Virus record (IMG/VR): IMGVR_UViG_3300046028_000687
Coordinates: 1-24,987 of that record
DNA: 24,987 bases
Origin: a virus
Direction: 5' to 3' (one strand)
Shown piece after piece: positions 10,546 through 19,600 of the stretch. Positions within the stretch are counted from its first letter, which is position 1; each line of letters opens with the position of its first letter. Position numbers and translations under genes: made by a program. The notes below the pieces were generated by a model. The model did not search any database. It worked only from the letters and a program-made list of their open reading frames with translations, and was not told the DNA's origin.

Positions 10546-10568
10546 CTCTCGAACAAGAAGATTTCGAC

Positions 10569-11771
10569 TTATTGGAATGTCAAGTTCTGAACAGCGATTT
10601 CACCAACGTAGTCAGCCGCGTTACCGAAGCTGGATGCAGTGTTAGTCAATTCGATGTAACCATAACGTGTCATGAATGATACGACTGGTTCGAATGTTGA
10701 CGGATCTAGAACAACACCAGAACTCATCAATGGAATGTATGGGCAATAGAATGCTGCCGCATCAGTCTCAGATGAACCCTTGTATCCAACTAGAACAGGT
10801 GTAGTATCAGGAGCATAAGAGTCAACAAAAACTCTCATAGCGCCGTTCAATGTACCAACAAACTTAGTGTTTGTAGGTGCTTCGAATGTACCTTCTGTTG
10901 TACGTGCAAACGCAGAAGTAGTTGCAGATTGCAATACTGTCAATGCGGCAGAAGAAACAACAGCCCAGTTACCTGCGCCACGACGTGTACGTTGGGCGAT
11001 CAAGTTAGCAACACGGTTGATAAGAACAGCTAAGGCAGCGTGTTCGTCACCAACGTAAGTAGCTGTACCAGATACAGTAGCTTGGTTGTATGTATACTCT
11101 GTACTTGCTAGAGTACGTAGAGATAACAAGATTTCTTGGTCAATTTCAGCAGTAATTTCTTGTGCTAGAGCAGCCATGATTTCTGCTTCAACGTCAATAC
11201 CATGTTGAGACTGTGCATCTTGCGCAGCTTCAAATGTCCAACGTGCTTGCAACTTACGTGACTTAGCTTCAACAGCTTGTCTCAAGATTTGAACGCTGAT
11301 CTGACGACCGCCGTTACCTTCTAGAGCCGCAGTGTCGTTAGCTGTGTAGTAGCTAGTTGTATCACCAGCAGAACCACTTGGCTGACGTGAATAAGCCTGT
11401 GCAATCTTGAATGGACTCAATGCTTCTTCACCAGCTGATACGCTAGTTTGTGCCGCACTGTTGTCTGTCAAGCTGTTAGCATAACGTACACGTAGAGTGT
11501 GAATTTGACCAACTGGGCCAGTCATAGGCTGAACACCTACTAGCTCGTTAGCGATAACTGTAGGCATAACACGACGGATAACCGGTAAAATAACACGGTT
11601 AAGAGTTGCAATGTTACCTGCAGTTGTAGTACCGGCAGAAGATTCAGCTAGTAACTGTTTTTTGGTGTTTTCTAAGATAACACCCATTGTTGAGCGGCGT
11701 GTGCCCTTTAAGCCTTCTAACAGGGCCTCTTTGGTTTCGCCCCAACGGCTTTCTAATAGAACTTTTGACAT
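10569..11771 (-). CDS. gp23: major capsid protein gp23
   Basis: 400 residues. The middle segment RQAVEAKSRKLQARWTFEAA, then QDAQSQHGIDVEAEI and LAQEITAEIDQEIL, is the signature of T4 gp23-type capsid proteins; TRYGYIEL near the C-terminus also fits. It forms the hexamers of the head shell. The N-terminal ~45 residues look like a cleavable delta region, and LLAE-SSAG near residues 40-47 fits the gp21 protease rule (L/I-x-E then a small residue). It is shorter than T4 gp23 (521 residues), so shell-surface insertions are likely reduced. A good AGGAGA ribosome site lies upstream and the gene is last in the 68-21-22-23 unit, followed by two hairpins. Position directly after gp22 is as in T4. Confidence 0.95.
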   Translation of the reverse strand: MSKVLLESRWGETKEALLEGLKGTRRSTMGVILENTKKQLLAESSAGTTTAGNIATLNRVILPVIRRVMPTVIANELVGVQPMTGPVGQIHTLRVRYANSLTDNSAAQTSVSAGEEALSPFKIAQAYSRQPSGSAGDTTSYYTANDTAALEGNGGRQISVQILRQAVEAKSRKLQARWTFEAAQDAQSQHGIDVEAEIMAALAQEITAEIDQEILLSLRTLASTEYTYNQATVSGTATYVGDEHAALAVLINRVANLIAQRTRRGAGNWAVVSSAALTVLQSATTSAFARTTEGTFEAPTNTKFVGTLNGAMRVFVDSYAPDTTPVLVGYKGSSETDAAAFYCPYIPLMSSGVVLDPSTFEPVVSFMTRYGYIELTNTASSFGNAADYVGEIAVQNLTFQ

Positions 11772-11799
11772 TTTAATATTCTCCTATAGATGTCGTTTT

Positions 11800-12903
11800 T
11801 TATAGCCCTGCCAGACGCTTGATATCGATAACGTTATCACGTTGTTCCATATCAACTTCTTTGATTTGTTTGGCAGTTTTATCACCGGTTGCTTCTACAA
11901 TAACTGATTCTGATAGAGTAGCTTTCGCTTTCTTTTCAGTGCCAGTATTAAGAACTGCCGGTAAATACTTATCGAAAGTAGCTTTCAACTTAGTTGTTTG
12001 CACACTTTCTAGTAAAGTTTTCATCGTAGAAGCTTTTTCTTCGTTAAGTGAACTTAGCAATTCAGCCATAGTCTTTTCACGTAGATTACTTTCTTTGATG
12101 ATTCGAACTTCACGTTCTTTTGATTCAACTAATTGCTTGGCACTAGATAAAATCTGTGCCGATTCTGCAAGTTGTTGTTCTTTTTCTTGTAGTTTAGCTA
12201 CTAGCTTGCGAGTTTCTGCTTTCTCATTTAAATGAGTAACAGAGAATTCGCCGGCGAAAGCTTCAAACAGTTTGCGACCAAAAGTGTTTTCACGTGCAAT
12301 CTGAATGTCTTCCTTAAGCTGAGATAGTTCGCCCTGAAGATGAGTGGTAACTGCTGTACTAAGTCTCTTTGCACTTTCAGAAACAAAACGTTTCTTCAAT
12401 GCTTCGAGTTGTTGACGACCCTCTGAAACCAATTTAACTTTAGCTTCAACCACTGCTTGTTTGTCTTGAGTGAATTCTTTAATTTCACGGGCAAGAGCAT
12501 GAACAACGAATTGTTCTAACTTGGTTTGACTTTCTTTCATTGATTTGCGATCACTACGTAATTCTTTAATTTCTTCGGCTAATTTAGTAACCATAAAATC
12601 ATTGAATTTAACTGCGTTTTCACGTAGTTTTTGTTGTGCTCGTACACGGTCTTCATTCATAGCCTGTCTCTCAATTTGAAATTCTGAAATTTCAGATTGT
12701 AGGCTGTCAGTCATCATCTTATCTAGGGCTTCAACCATCACGCTTCTGTCGTGTTCGTAACGGCGTGCGAACTCCTCACGTAATTCAGCACGAACTTGCT
12801 CACGAGCCTCAACTAACTTTGATTCCCATGCTTCATTTAACTGAGCACCAACTTCATCATTAATTAGACCGCTTTCAAGTAATGGTTTGATAGCATCAAA
12901 CAT
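11800..12903 (-). CDS. gp22: prohead core scaffolding protein gp22
   Basis: 367 residues and highly charged, predicted almost entirely alpha-helical and coiled-coil (long runs of E, K, R, Q and A from about residue 20 to 300). It begins MFDAIKPLLESGLINDEV, the typical N-terminus of gp22 proteins in T4-like phages. It builds the internal core on which gp23 assembles and is then degraded by gp21. It is longer than T4 gp22 (269 residues). It lies between gp21 and gp23 in T4 order, 12 nt after gp21 and 28 nt before gp23. The ribosome site is AAGGGG. Identification rests on position, composition and the N-terminal motif. Confidence 0.88.
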   Translation of the reverse strand: MFDAIKPLLESGLINDEVGAQLNEAWESKLVEAREQVRAELREEFARRYEHDRSVMVEALDKMMTDSLQSEISEFQIERQAMNEDRVRAQQKLRENAVKFNDFMVTKLAEEIKELRSDRKSMKESQTKLEQFVVHALAREIKEFTQDKQAVVEAKVKLVSEGRQQLEALKKRFVSESAKRLSTAVTTHLQGELSQLKEDIQIARENTFGRKLFEAFAGEFSVTHLNEKAETRKLVAKLQEKEQQLAESAQILSSAKQLVESKEREVRIIKESNLREKTMAELLSSLNEEKASTMKTLLESVQTTKLKATFDKYLPAVLNTGTEKKAKATLSESVIVEATGDKTAKQIKEVDMEQRDNVIDIKRLAGL

Positions 12904-12915
12904 GCTTATTCCCCT

Positions 12916-13551
12916 TTATTTGATTTTCAAGTCTTTGATAAGGCGCATTACTTCCTCTTTCAAAAACTTTTCTACTTTTTTGTCACCCTGTGCATCTTTT
13001 GCGATATCCAACAATTTATGACCATGACGCATATTCATCATACCTTCATATATTGCTTTAGGATAAGCATTAGGAGCGCTTGGTTGAGCGACAATATCGA
13101 CAGTGACTATTTCAAAGTCACTGACACGGCCGTCCATATCGTTAACGTTTCCGCTACCTCTACTAGACACGCCAAGTTTGACACCACTCTGCAACATGGT
13201 AGTTACTAACTGACCCATTGGAGTTGGTAATATCTTTAGTTTTCCAAAACCGTTTGCACCATCCATCCACATGCTTGTAATCATGTGTGATACACGGTCT
13301 AAGTTGATCTTTAAGTCGTCAGGATGATCCACTTCACCTAGAACTGAATAACCTGTTTTGATTTGTTCATTTAGAGTATTAACGGCAGATTCAATTTCAG
13401 AAACGGGGTAAACACGCTCATTAGCGTTTTTAACCCCACCCTGAATGAAGATCCCTTTCATGTAGAGATTCTTCTTGTCGCCGTCACCTTCACTTTCGAC
13501 CACCATACCGGCTCTGTCGAATGTTAGATGCTCCTTGAGATACAAAGCCAT
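12916..13551 (-). CDS. gp21: prohead core protein protease gp21
   Basis: 211 residues, almost the same as T4 gp21 (212). The motifs GEVDHP (His at 76) and GVSSRGSG (Ser at 129/130) give the expected His and Ser of the T4 prohead serine protease (S78-type fold), and NANERVYP is also typical. It is carried into the prohead, cleaves scaffold and capsid proteins after L/I-x-E, and destroys itself. It starts 12 nt after the gp67/68-like gene, and gp22 follows with a similar gap, so the head genes are read as one unit. Very sure. Confidence 0.95.
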   Translation of the reverse strand: MALYLKEHLTFDRAGMVVESEGDGDKKNLYMKGIFIQGGVKNANERVYPVSEIESAVNTLNEQIKTGYSVLGEVDHPDDLKINLDRVSHMITSMWMDGANGFGKLKILPTPMGQLVTTMLQSGVKLGVSSRGSGNVNDMDGRVSDFEIVTVDIVAQPSAPNAYPKAIYEGMMNMRHGHKLLDIAKDAQGDKKVEKFLKEEVMRLIKDLKIK

Positions 13552-13563
13552 TGCTCTCAGACC

Positions 13564-14454
13564 TTACTTAACGATTCTTCTTGTAGTCTTGCGAGACTCA
13601 GCTACTGGGCTCTTGATAGCGCCGGCTGCGTCTTTAGTGACTGGCTTAGGTGTTGACTCACCTTTTTCGTTGAAATTACCTGCGCCTGGAGAATTTTTAA
13701 ATGATCCTGCACCTTTAACAGATGTTTCACCTTTAGCATATGCATTGCTAGGAGCCTTTGGGCTTGATGGTACAGCTTCTGATTGACCAGAGAACTTAAC
13801 TGGTCTGCTATCCATACCAGCTTGTCCACTGTTTTGTAGACTTGGGCTCTTTGTTTGAGCACCATTGTCGCCCATTTGACCGTACTTGTTATATGTTGAT
13901 CCACCAACTTGCTTTAGTTGAACAGCTTCCATAACTGATTCTTCTAAATCATCTTCTTCATCGATTTCTTCGGCTTCCATCATGTCATCATCGCCCATGT
14001 CGTCAGCACCCATGTCGTCAGCACCCATGTCGTCCATGTCGTCACCGCCCATGTCATCATCGCCGCCGCCCATGATTTGTTCAAACTCTGCCATTAATTG
14101 GTCTAGCTTGTCTTCGATACGAATTACAGCATCTTCAACTTCTTCACCACCTTCGTCACCCATGTCGTCAGCATCGATGTCAACTATTTCATCATCGCCT
14201 TCGCCGTCATCAGCATCGAATTCCATTTCTTCATCGTCTTCAGTCATGCCGCCGGCTTCTTCAGCATTGATTTCATCCATCAAGTCACCAACTTGACCGA
14301 CCATGCCGCCTTCGCCCATCATCTCTTCATCCATGATAGACTCATAAATCTCACGTGATTTTTCTACCACGATTTCGTGAAATAATTCACGTGCTTGTTC
14401 TTCGTTCTCATTGATAATCATATCAATAAGTTGTTCAAATTTTTTGTTGTCCAT
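13564..14454 (-). CDS. acidic prohead core protein, gp67/gp68-like
   Basis: 296 residues. The N-terminal 45 residues (NENEEQARELFHEIVVEKSR, then EIYESIM) match the helical start of T4-like prohead core proteins found between portal and protease. Residues 50-175 are extremely acidic, with repeated DDMGADDMG-type runs; the last ~110 residues are Ser/Gly/Pro/Lys-rich and end basic (RKTTRRIVK). The acidic part may bind the positively charged scaffold or act as a spacer (inference). Its place between portal and gp21 equals T4 genes 67/68, and one long protein here may replace both. The ribosome site AGGAGA is strong, and the late motif ACTAAATA starts the unit 36 nt upstream. Confidence 0.82.
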   Translation of the reverse strand: MDNKKFEQLIDMIINENEEQARELFHEIVVEKSREIYESIMDEEMMGEGGMVGQVGDLMDEINAEEAGGMTEDDEEMEFDADDGEGDDEIVDIDADDMGDEGGEEVEDAVIRIEDKLDQLMAEFEQIMGGGDDDMGGDDMDDMGADDMGADDMGDDDMMEAEEIDEEDDLEESVMEAVQLKQVGGSTYNKYGQMGDNGAQTKSPSLQNSGQAGMDSRPVKFSGQSEAVPSSPKAPSNAYAKGETSVKGAGSFKNSPGAGNFNEKGESTPKPVTKDAAGAIKSPVAESRKTTRRIVK

Positions 14455-14490
14455 TGTTTGTCTCCTGAAATAGAATGGCTTTGTAATAAT

Positions 14491-14498
14491 TATTTAGT
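14491..14498 (-). promoter_or_regulatory. late-promoter-like ACTAAATA before the head-gene unit
   Basis: Minus-strand ACTAAATA lies between a hairpin terminator (14508-14537) and the gp67/68-like ATG. This is the expected place for a late promoter driving 68-21-22-23. Confidence 0.5.
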
Positions 14499-14507
14499 GG
14501 GTATCAT

Positions 14508-14537
14508 AAAAAAGAGCACAATAAGTGCTCATTTTTT
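14508..14537 (-). terminator. bidirectional-type terminator between the 76-residue gene and gp67/68
   Basis: Six-base stem (14514-14519 with 14525-14530), 5-nt loop, with an A-tract on one side and a T-tract on the other, so it can work on either strand. Since minus-strand genes lie on both sides, it most likely ends the portal-side transcript. Confidence 0.75.
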
Positions 14538-14563
14538 GCGTTTTTATCTCAGATATACTAAAT

Positions 14564-14794
14564 TTAGACAGATGGTCCACCTTCAGCATCAGGCTTAGGA
14601 CCGTATTGATCAAAAACTTTTTTCAAGTGTTGCTTCTTTTCGTAGTTACGAACATCTAACATTTTCCTCAATTTGCGAATTTGTTTCAATGTTAGTTTAG
14701 TTTTTCTTGACTGCTTCCATATAGGCTTACTGTTATCTTGATTTACATCTTGATAACCTGCTACAGGTGGGTCGAACATTTCCATTAATTTCAT
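14564..14794 (-). CDS. small conserved-type protein between portal and prohead core
   Basis: 76 residues and basic in the middle (KLTLKQIRKLRKMLDVRNYE, then KKQHLKKV), ending in a short acidic and Gly/Pro tail. I recall similar small proteins at this position in T4-like aquatic phages, without a known function. T4 itself has the small core protein gp67 here (80 residues), so a positional equivalent is possible, but I see no sequence proof. It starts 16 nt after gp20 and is followed by a terminator. GATAAATA lies only 5 nt before the ATG and no ribosome site is visible, the same arrangement as at the desaturase. Confidence 0.7.
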   Translation of the reverse strand: MKLMEMFDPPVAGYQDVNQDNSKPIWKQSRKTKLTLKQIRKLRKMLDVRNYEKKQHLKKVFDQYGPKPDAEGGPSV

Positions 14795-14799
14795 AATAG

Positions 14800-14807
14800 T
14801 ATTTATC
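14800..14807 (-). promoter_or_regulatory. late-promoter-like GATAAATA in the gp20/76-residue gene gap
   Basis: Minus-strand GATAAATA sits in the 16-nt gap between the gp20 stop and the next ATG, ending 5 nt before that ATG. Confidence 0.4.
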
Positions 14808-14810
14808 TAA

Positions 14811-16592
14811 TTAAGCTGGTGGGCCGGCTGGTGGCATTGCACCTGGTGATGACTGTACTGGTCCTGCTATATCAGGGGACATTCCTTCTTCCCCTTCAGG
14901 TGATTCAGGTTCAGCCATTTCTTCTCCAGTTTGTTCATCAGTTTCAACATCACCTACACTAACACCTATATTTCTCAAATCTTGTCCTGCAGGTTCTTCG
15001 TCTTCTGTCTTGTTATTTTCTTCACGCCATAATTCTTGGTTCTTAGTTATTTCTTCTTCAGTCAATCCTAAGAATCGCTCTAATGCAAATCGTTTAGATA
15101 TGTAGGGAAACGCTTCCATACTAGCAAATGTTCCAACACGTGCATTATCTAATTCACTTTGACGATATGCCGCAAAGTTTTGTGGAGGATTAAACTTTAG
15201 TTGAAACAATCCACTATCAATGTTTAGTCCTCTCCAACGTAAGAATAATTTGAATTCTTCATCAAGCTTCAACGCAATGTAATTTTGCAAACGTTCGCAA
15301 TATTGATTGAAACGAAACTCTTGAATCATAGCAGTACCAACACGACCATCACTCAATGGTGTTGTATTATCGTCTGGTCCTGTAGGAAGATAACTACTTG
15401 GCACTCGCAAGCCACGAGCTAACCTATTGTTGAAGTAACGCAAGTCATCAATCTCACCCAAGTTTTGTCCACCAGGTAATACTTCAACACTTGATCCTCT
15501 TCCGTCAGCAGTGACAGGGAAGAAGTAATCTTCATTCATTGATAATGGATTGTAAGTAGCATCCACTACACTAGAACCACCATATGGTGATGGGATTCTA
15601 CGCTGGTGAATCTCGTTTTTAATACGCTCGACAAATGCCATAGCCATATGACTTGGCATATTACCAACGTCAATTTTAAACATTCTGCGTTCAGGAGCAC
15701 GTTGAACACGATAGATAAGAACAGCGTCTTCTAGTAATTCTTTTTGCTTATAAACTTTAAAAATGTTTTCTAATATTGACTGACCGAAGGGCCAGAAACG
15801 ATCCAGACCCTCCGTCAAACTTAGATGGACTACATGTTTAGCATCTATGGCTGACTCGCTCTGGCCCAAAGTGAATCGACTTCCGGTAGTATTATATGGC
15901 ATTGCAGGAACAGTGTATCCACCGCCTGAGCCTCCTCCACCTGTACCACCCATACCTGTTGCAGGGTTTGCCGCAAAGTCAGTGTTTGTTTTTTGTGCTA
16001 CTGTTAAGTTTTGTAAATTAATGTTTATGTCTTTAATAACATATTGTTCAGGCTTTTTACCTTCACTTTCATTGACAATGACTTTAATAACTTTAAGCAT
16101 GTCAACCCAATATAATTTAAAGTTCTCTGGGTCACGAACAAAAACTTGATCTCCAAATTTGATTGTGTTGCGAAATATCTTAAACAATCTAACATCAAAC
16201 TCGTTTAGTTTGCACCACTGTTGTAGTTGTGTTTTTAATAATTCTACTTCATGTGGAGTAGGATCATCTTTAAATTCAAAAGCAAAAGGAGTTTTATTTT
16301 GCTCATTTTTCATTGTACTGAATTCAGATATAATATCTAAACATGCATTAATTTCAGCGTCAACATCCATCATTTCGTATTGATTGTATCGTTCAATCCT
16401 GTTTGGGTGTCCTGAATAAACTTCAGGAAGTCTACTCATGTAATTACGATAACCCCAGTCAACGTTATTTGCTCCGCCGGTAGAACTGCCGTTTTGTCCA
16501 GGGCTCCCATTCCATGCCCCTTGATTACTATTACCGCCGGAGATTGGGCTAGAAACGCCGCTTTTGTTTAAAAATTTCTTTTTGTATGTCAT
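14811..16592 (-). CDS. gp20: portal vertex protein gp20
   Basis: 593 residues from the ATG at 16592. The segments YRNYMSRLPEV, RIERYNQYEMMDVDAEINA, CLDIISEFSTM and the C-terminal part with ARGLRVPSSYLPTGPDDN are characteristic of T4-type portal proteins. Twelve copies form the ring through which DNA is packaged and ejected, and on which the prohead starts. Residues 8-45 are a Gly/Ser/Asn-rich, probably disordered extension, and the last ~60 residues are acidic and Pro-rich. T4 gp20 is 524 residues. An upstream extension to 16625 would use TTG and overlap a promoter-like motif, so I start at MTYKKKF. The gene lies 29 nt after the tape-measure-like gene. Confidence 0.95.
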   Translation of the reverse strand: MTYKKKFLNKSGVSSPISGGNSNQGAWNGSPGQNGSSTGGANNVDWGYRNYMSRLPEVYSGHPNRIERYNQYEMMDVDAEINACLDIISEFSTMKNEQNKTPFAFEFKDDPTPHEVELLKTQLQQWCKLNEFDVRLFKIFRNTIKFGDQVFVRDPENFKLYWVDMLKVIKVIVNESEGKKPEQYVIKDININLQNLTVAQKTNTDFAANPATGMGGTGGGGSGGGYTVPAMPYNTTGSRFTLGQSESAIDAKHVVHLSLTEGLDRFWPFGQSILENIFKVYKQKELLEDAVLIYRVQRAPERRMFKIDVGNMPSHMAMAFVERIKNEIHQRRIPSPYGGSSVVDATYNPLSMNEDYFFPVTADGRGSSVEVLPGGQNLGEIDDLRYFNNRLARGLRVPSSYLPTGPDDNTTPLSDGRVGTAMIQEFRFNQYCERLQNYIALKLDEEFKLFLRWRGLNIDSGLFQLKFNPPQNFAAYRQSELDNARVGTFASMEAFPYISKRFALERFLGLTEEEITKNQELWREENNKTEDEEPAGQDLRNIGVSVGDVETDEQTGEEMAEPESPEGEEGMSPDIAGPVQSSPGAMPPAGPPA

Positions 16593-16612
16593 AACTTTAT
16601 GTGGGTATATAC

Positions 16613-16620
16613 TATTTAGT
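16613..16620 (-). promoter_or_regulatory. late-promoter-like ACTAAATA before gp20
   Basis: Minus-strand ACTAAATA fills the 29-nt gap between the upstream gene's stop and the gp20 ATG, 20 nt before the start codon. Confidence 0.5.
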
Positions 16621-16621
16621 A

Positions 16622-19600
16622 TCAAACTTGTGAATACTGTAATATCTTACCTTGTATATCATTACTTTCACTCATTTTGTTTACCAATTCAGTCATTGAT
16701 TTAGCGACTTCAGCCATAACACTGTCATCTGCTCCTTCTACTATCGGTGCAGCCGCATTTTGAGCTAAGTCTTTTCCAAGTTGTTGAACAACAGTCTTGA
16801 ATTCTTCTTGCAATTGCTTGATAGCATCAGTAAGAGATGTTTTATCCATATCCATAATCTCTTTCAATCTATCACCTAATATATTGCCAGCATCTGGGCC
16901 AAATTGTTCTGTTCCCACTTTAGCCGGGCCCATGTCGTAATTGGTTGCCATTCCCGAATGTAATATCTTCTTCCAAGCTTCAGTGTCAGTGATTGTCTGA
17001 GTTTTTTCGTCATATGCCCCAATCTTACTTGCCATTCCTTGAACAGCTTTCAAGTCAGTAGACATAGGACCTGCATTGTATCCAGTATATTCATTCATGC
17101 CAGCGAACGTCGGACCCATTTCTTCTGAGAACAACTTTACTGATTTCTTAGCTATCGCAGTAGTATCTATTGCAGGAATTTCATTAGTATCTCCACCAGT
17201 AGTTACATTCCCCGCCATCTTACTAAAAGATGCAAGTTCTTTCTTAGCTAAACTTTCAATCTTATCAGTAGGTATTACTGTCTCATTGCCATGCAATTCA
17301 ACAATGTATCCTGTTTCTGGACCCTCAAATACTCCGCCTTTTTGTGCTTTTGGTATGTCCGACTTTTTAGTATCGGCAGATGCGACCATTGTACCACCTG
17401 ATGATGGTTGAATTCCTTGAATATCTTTAGAGCCTGCATATGCAGTAACCTTATTCATGACTTCACCGGCTAAATAACTGCCCTTCTTGCGAACATCTCC
17501 ACCTGCAATCTGACTAGTAGCTAATACATTTGCATCTTGTTGGGACATATTCTTTTCATCTATGCCCATAGCCTTAGCCATTCTAGCCTTGCCTTTTTCC
17601 ATATACCAGGCTACAACTTCAGCCGCAACCTTAGGATCATTAACTAAGTCAGGATCTTTAACTAGTCTATCATCACCAAACACTGCCTGTGATGCTTGTG
17701 CATAGTTGCTCTTACCGGTAAGTTGAATGTATCCACGACCTCTATATTTCCATCCATCACCGGGGTCAAGATTACCCATGCTACGACCAATCTTAGTATC
17801 CTTGCCGTACATGAACTCGCCCATGCCTTCTTCACTAGACTTGATTTTGTTTAATTCCTCATCAGTCTTTCCGGCTGCTCTTGATCCAAATATGCTACGA
17901 ATACGTTCATTACTTGTCTTGCTGTAATTAAGATTTTCATTGACGACCTTGCCACCGGATTCTTTCATGACGTTGCCCAACACAGCATTAAGATATTTTT
18001 CATCTCCCATGCCACGCTTCATCAATGCGGCTTTAACGTCACCTAGATTCTGTTTAACATCTTGGTCTTTAGCTGGCTTTACTCCAGTACCACCACCCAT
18101 ACCTGCTAGAGGAGGTGCTGATGGAGGCTTCATACCCAAGCCACTATCTGCGGGTTTTTCTGCCGGTTTTCCACCTCCACCACTACTGCCAAAAATTCCG
18201 CCTAAGCCTTCAGGTGGTTTTATTCCTGTACCACTACCTGTTTCCTGTGTTACTACTTTGATGTTGCTTGCAAATTTAGACAAGTCAAATCCAACTGACC
18301 TGAATACATCTTTGAGTTTATCATTCGCACCTTTAAGTCCGTCAACTTGATCCTCTGATGCTTCAAGCTTTTCTTCTTCTAATTTGTTTAGCTTGAGGAT
18401 AGAAGTAGATAACTTGTCAAAACTAGCATCTGTATCACGCATGGTTTTCTTTAACTCTGCTAGTGCTTCAATTTCTTCTTCTAATTCTTCATCACGCTCC
18501 GCGGAGTTATCACTCAATCCGGCAGTTTTCATACCAGTGCCCAACGGGGTAATCATTTCTTTACCATGTAGCTCTACCGGATATCCTGACTTAGGTCCGT
18601 CGAATATACCACCAATTGAGGCTTTGGGTGCATTTGCCTTTGCTTTCTCATTTGCAATTGCTCTATCCATTTGTTGTAGGATATTTTTGTACGCAAGTTC
18701 GCTTTGTGCGCTTTTTGAAACTGGGCCCTTTTTCTCAAATATTTCTCGTGTTTCTTCTAGTTCTTTTACTTTTCTTTGTATAGCATCATTACTTGTATCT
18801 TTTGGTGCTTCTGGTGCTTTTGCTACTACAGTCGGTTGATCCGGTGCTTTTGCTACTGCTGTCTGGGGCACCGCTTTTACTTCCTGTACAGGTCTATCTA
18901 TCTTAGCTGCGCCAACTTTTTCTGCACGTTCTGCAAATTCTTCTTTTGCTTTCATGTCAGCAATCATTCGTGCTACATTTTCAGCTCCCTGTACTCTTTG
19001 TGCTGATGCGTCTTTAGGAAGATTCTTTTTGCGTGATTCCAATTCTTTATCAAATAATTCTTTCTTTCTTTCAAGATATTCTTTGTATAATTTTTCATCT
19101 TTCTTTGCAAGTTCCATCTCACTAAATGTAAATGATTTAGTTTCGGATTTGGTTACTGATTTAGTAGCTACATTTCCTGTAGATTCCGGTGTTCCTAGTT
19201 TTGTCATTGGTGTCATTGCACCTAATGCTTTCATTAGATTTGAATCTTCTACTTTGACAATGGATACTTTAACTACATCACTTCCTGCTTTGGTATCTTT
19301 AGCAAGATTATCGTCTTTCTTAGCTTCTGCTTTCTTAGAAGCTTCGTCAACTTTCTTGTCAGCATCACTAGTCATCTTAGCGATGCCGCCACCAGCAACT
19401 TCACCAATAGCTTTACCTGCTTTACTACCCAGCCAACCGCCTAATGCGGCTCCAATGATACCACCTACTGCTGTACCTAATACAGGAACAACAGAACCAA
19501 TTGCGGCACCTGCGGCTGCACCTTTTAGTGCGCCGGCTGTACCACCAATTGCTGTTCCTGCACCACCGCCAACTGCTTCGCCCTTTTCAACTCTAGCTTC

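Noticed and set aside
10470-10556. Longer desaturase start at 10556
   Set aside because: It would be a TTG start and the extra 29 residues would run through the gp23 terminator hairpin; the ATG at 10469 fits the family.
16593-16625. Longer gp20 start at 16625
   Set aside because: TTG codon overlapping the preceding stop and a late-promoter motif; the ATG at 16592 is better placed.
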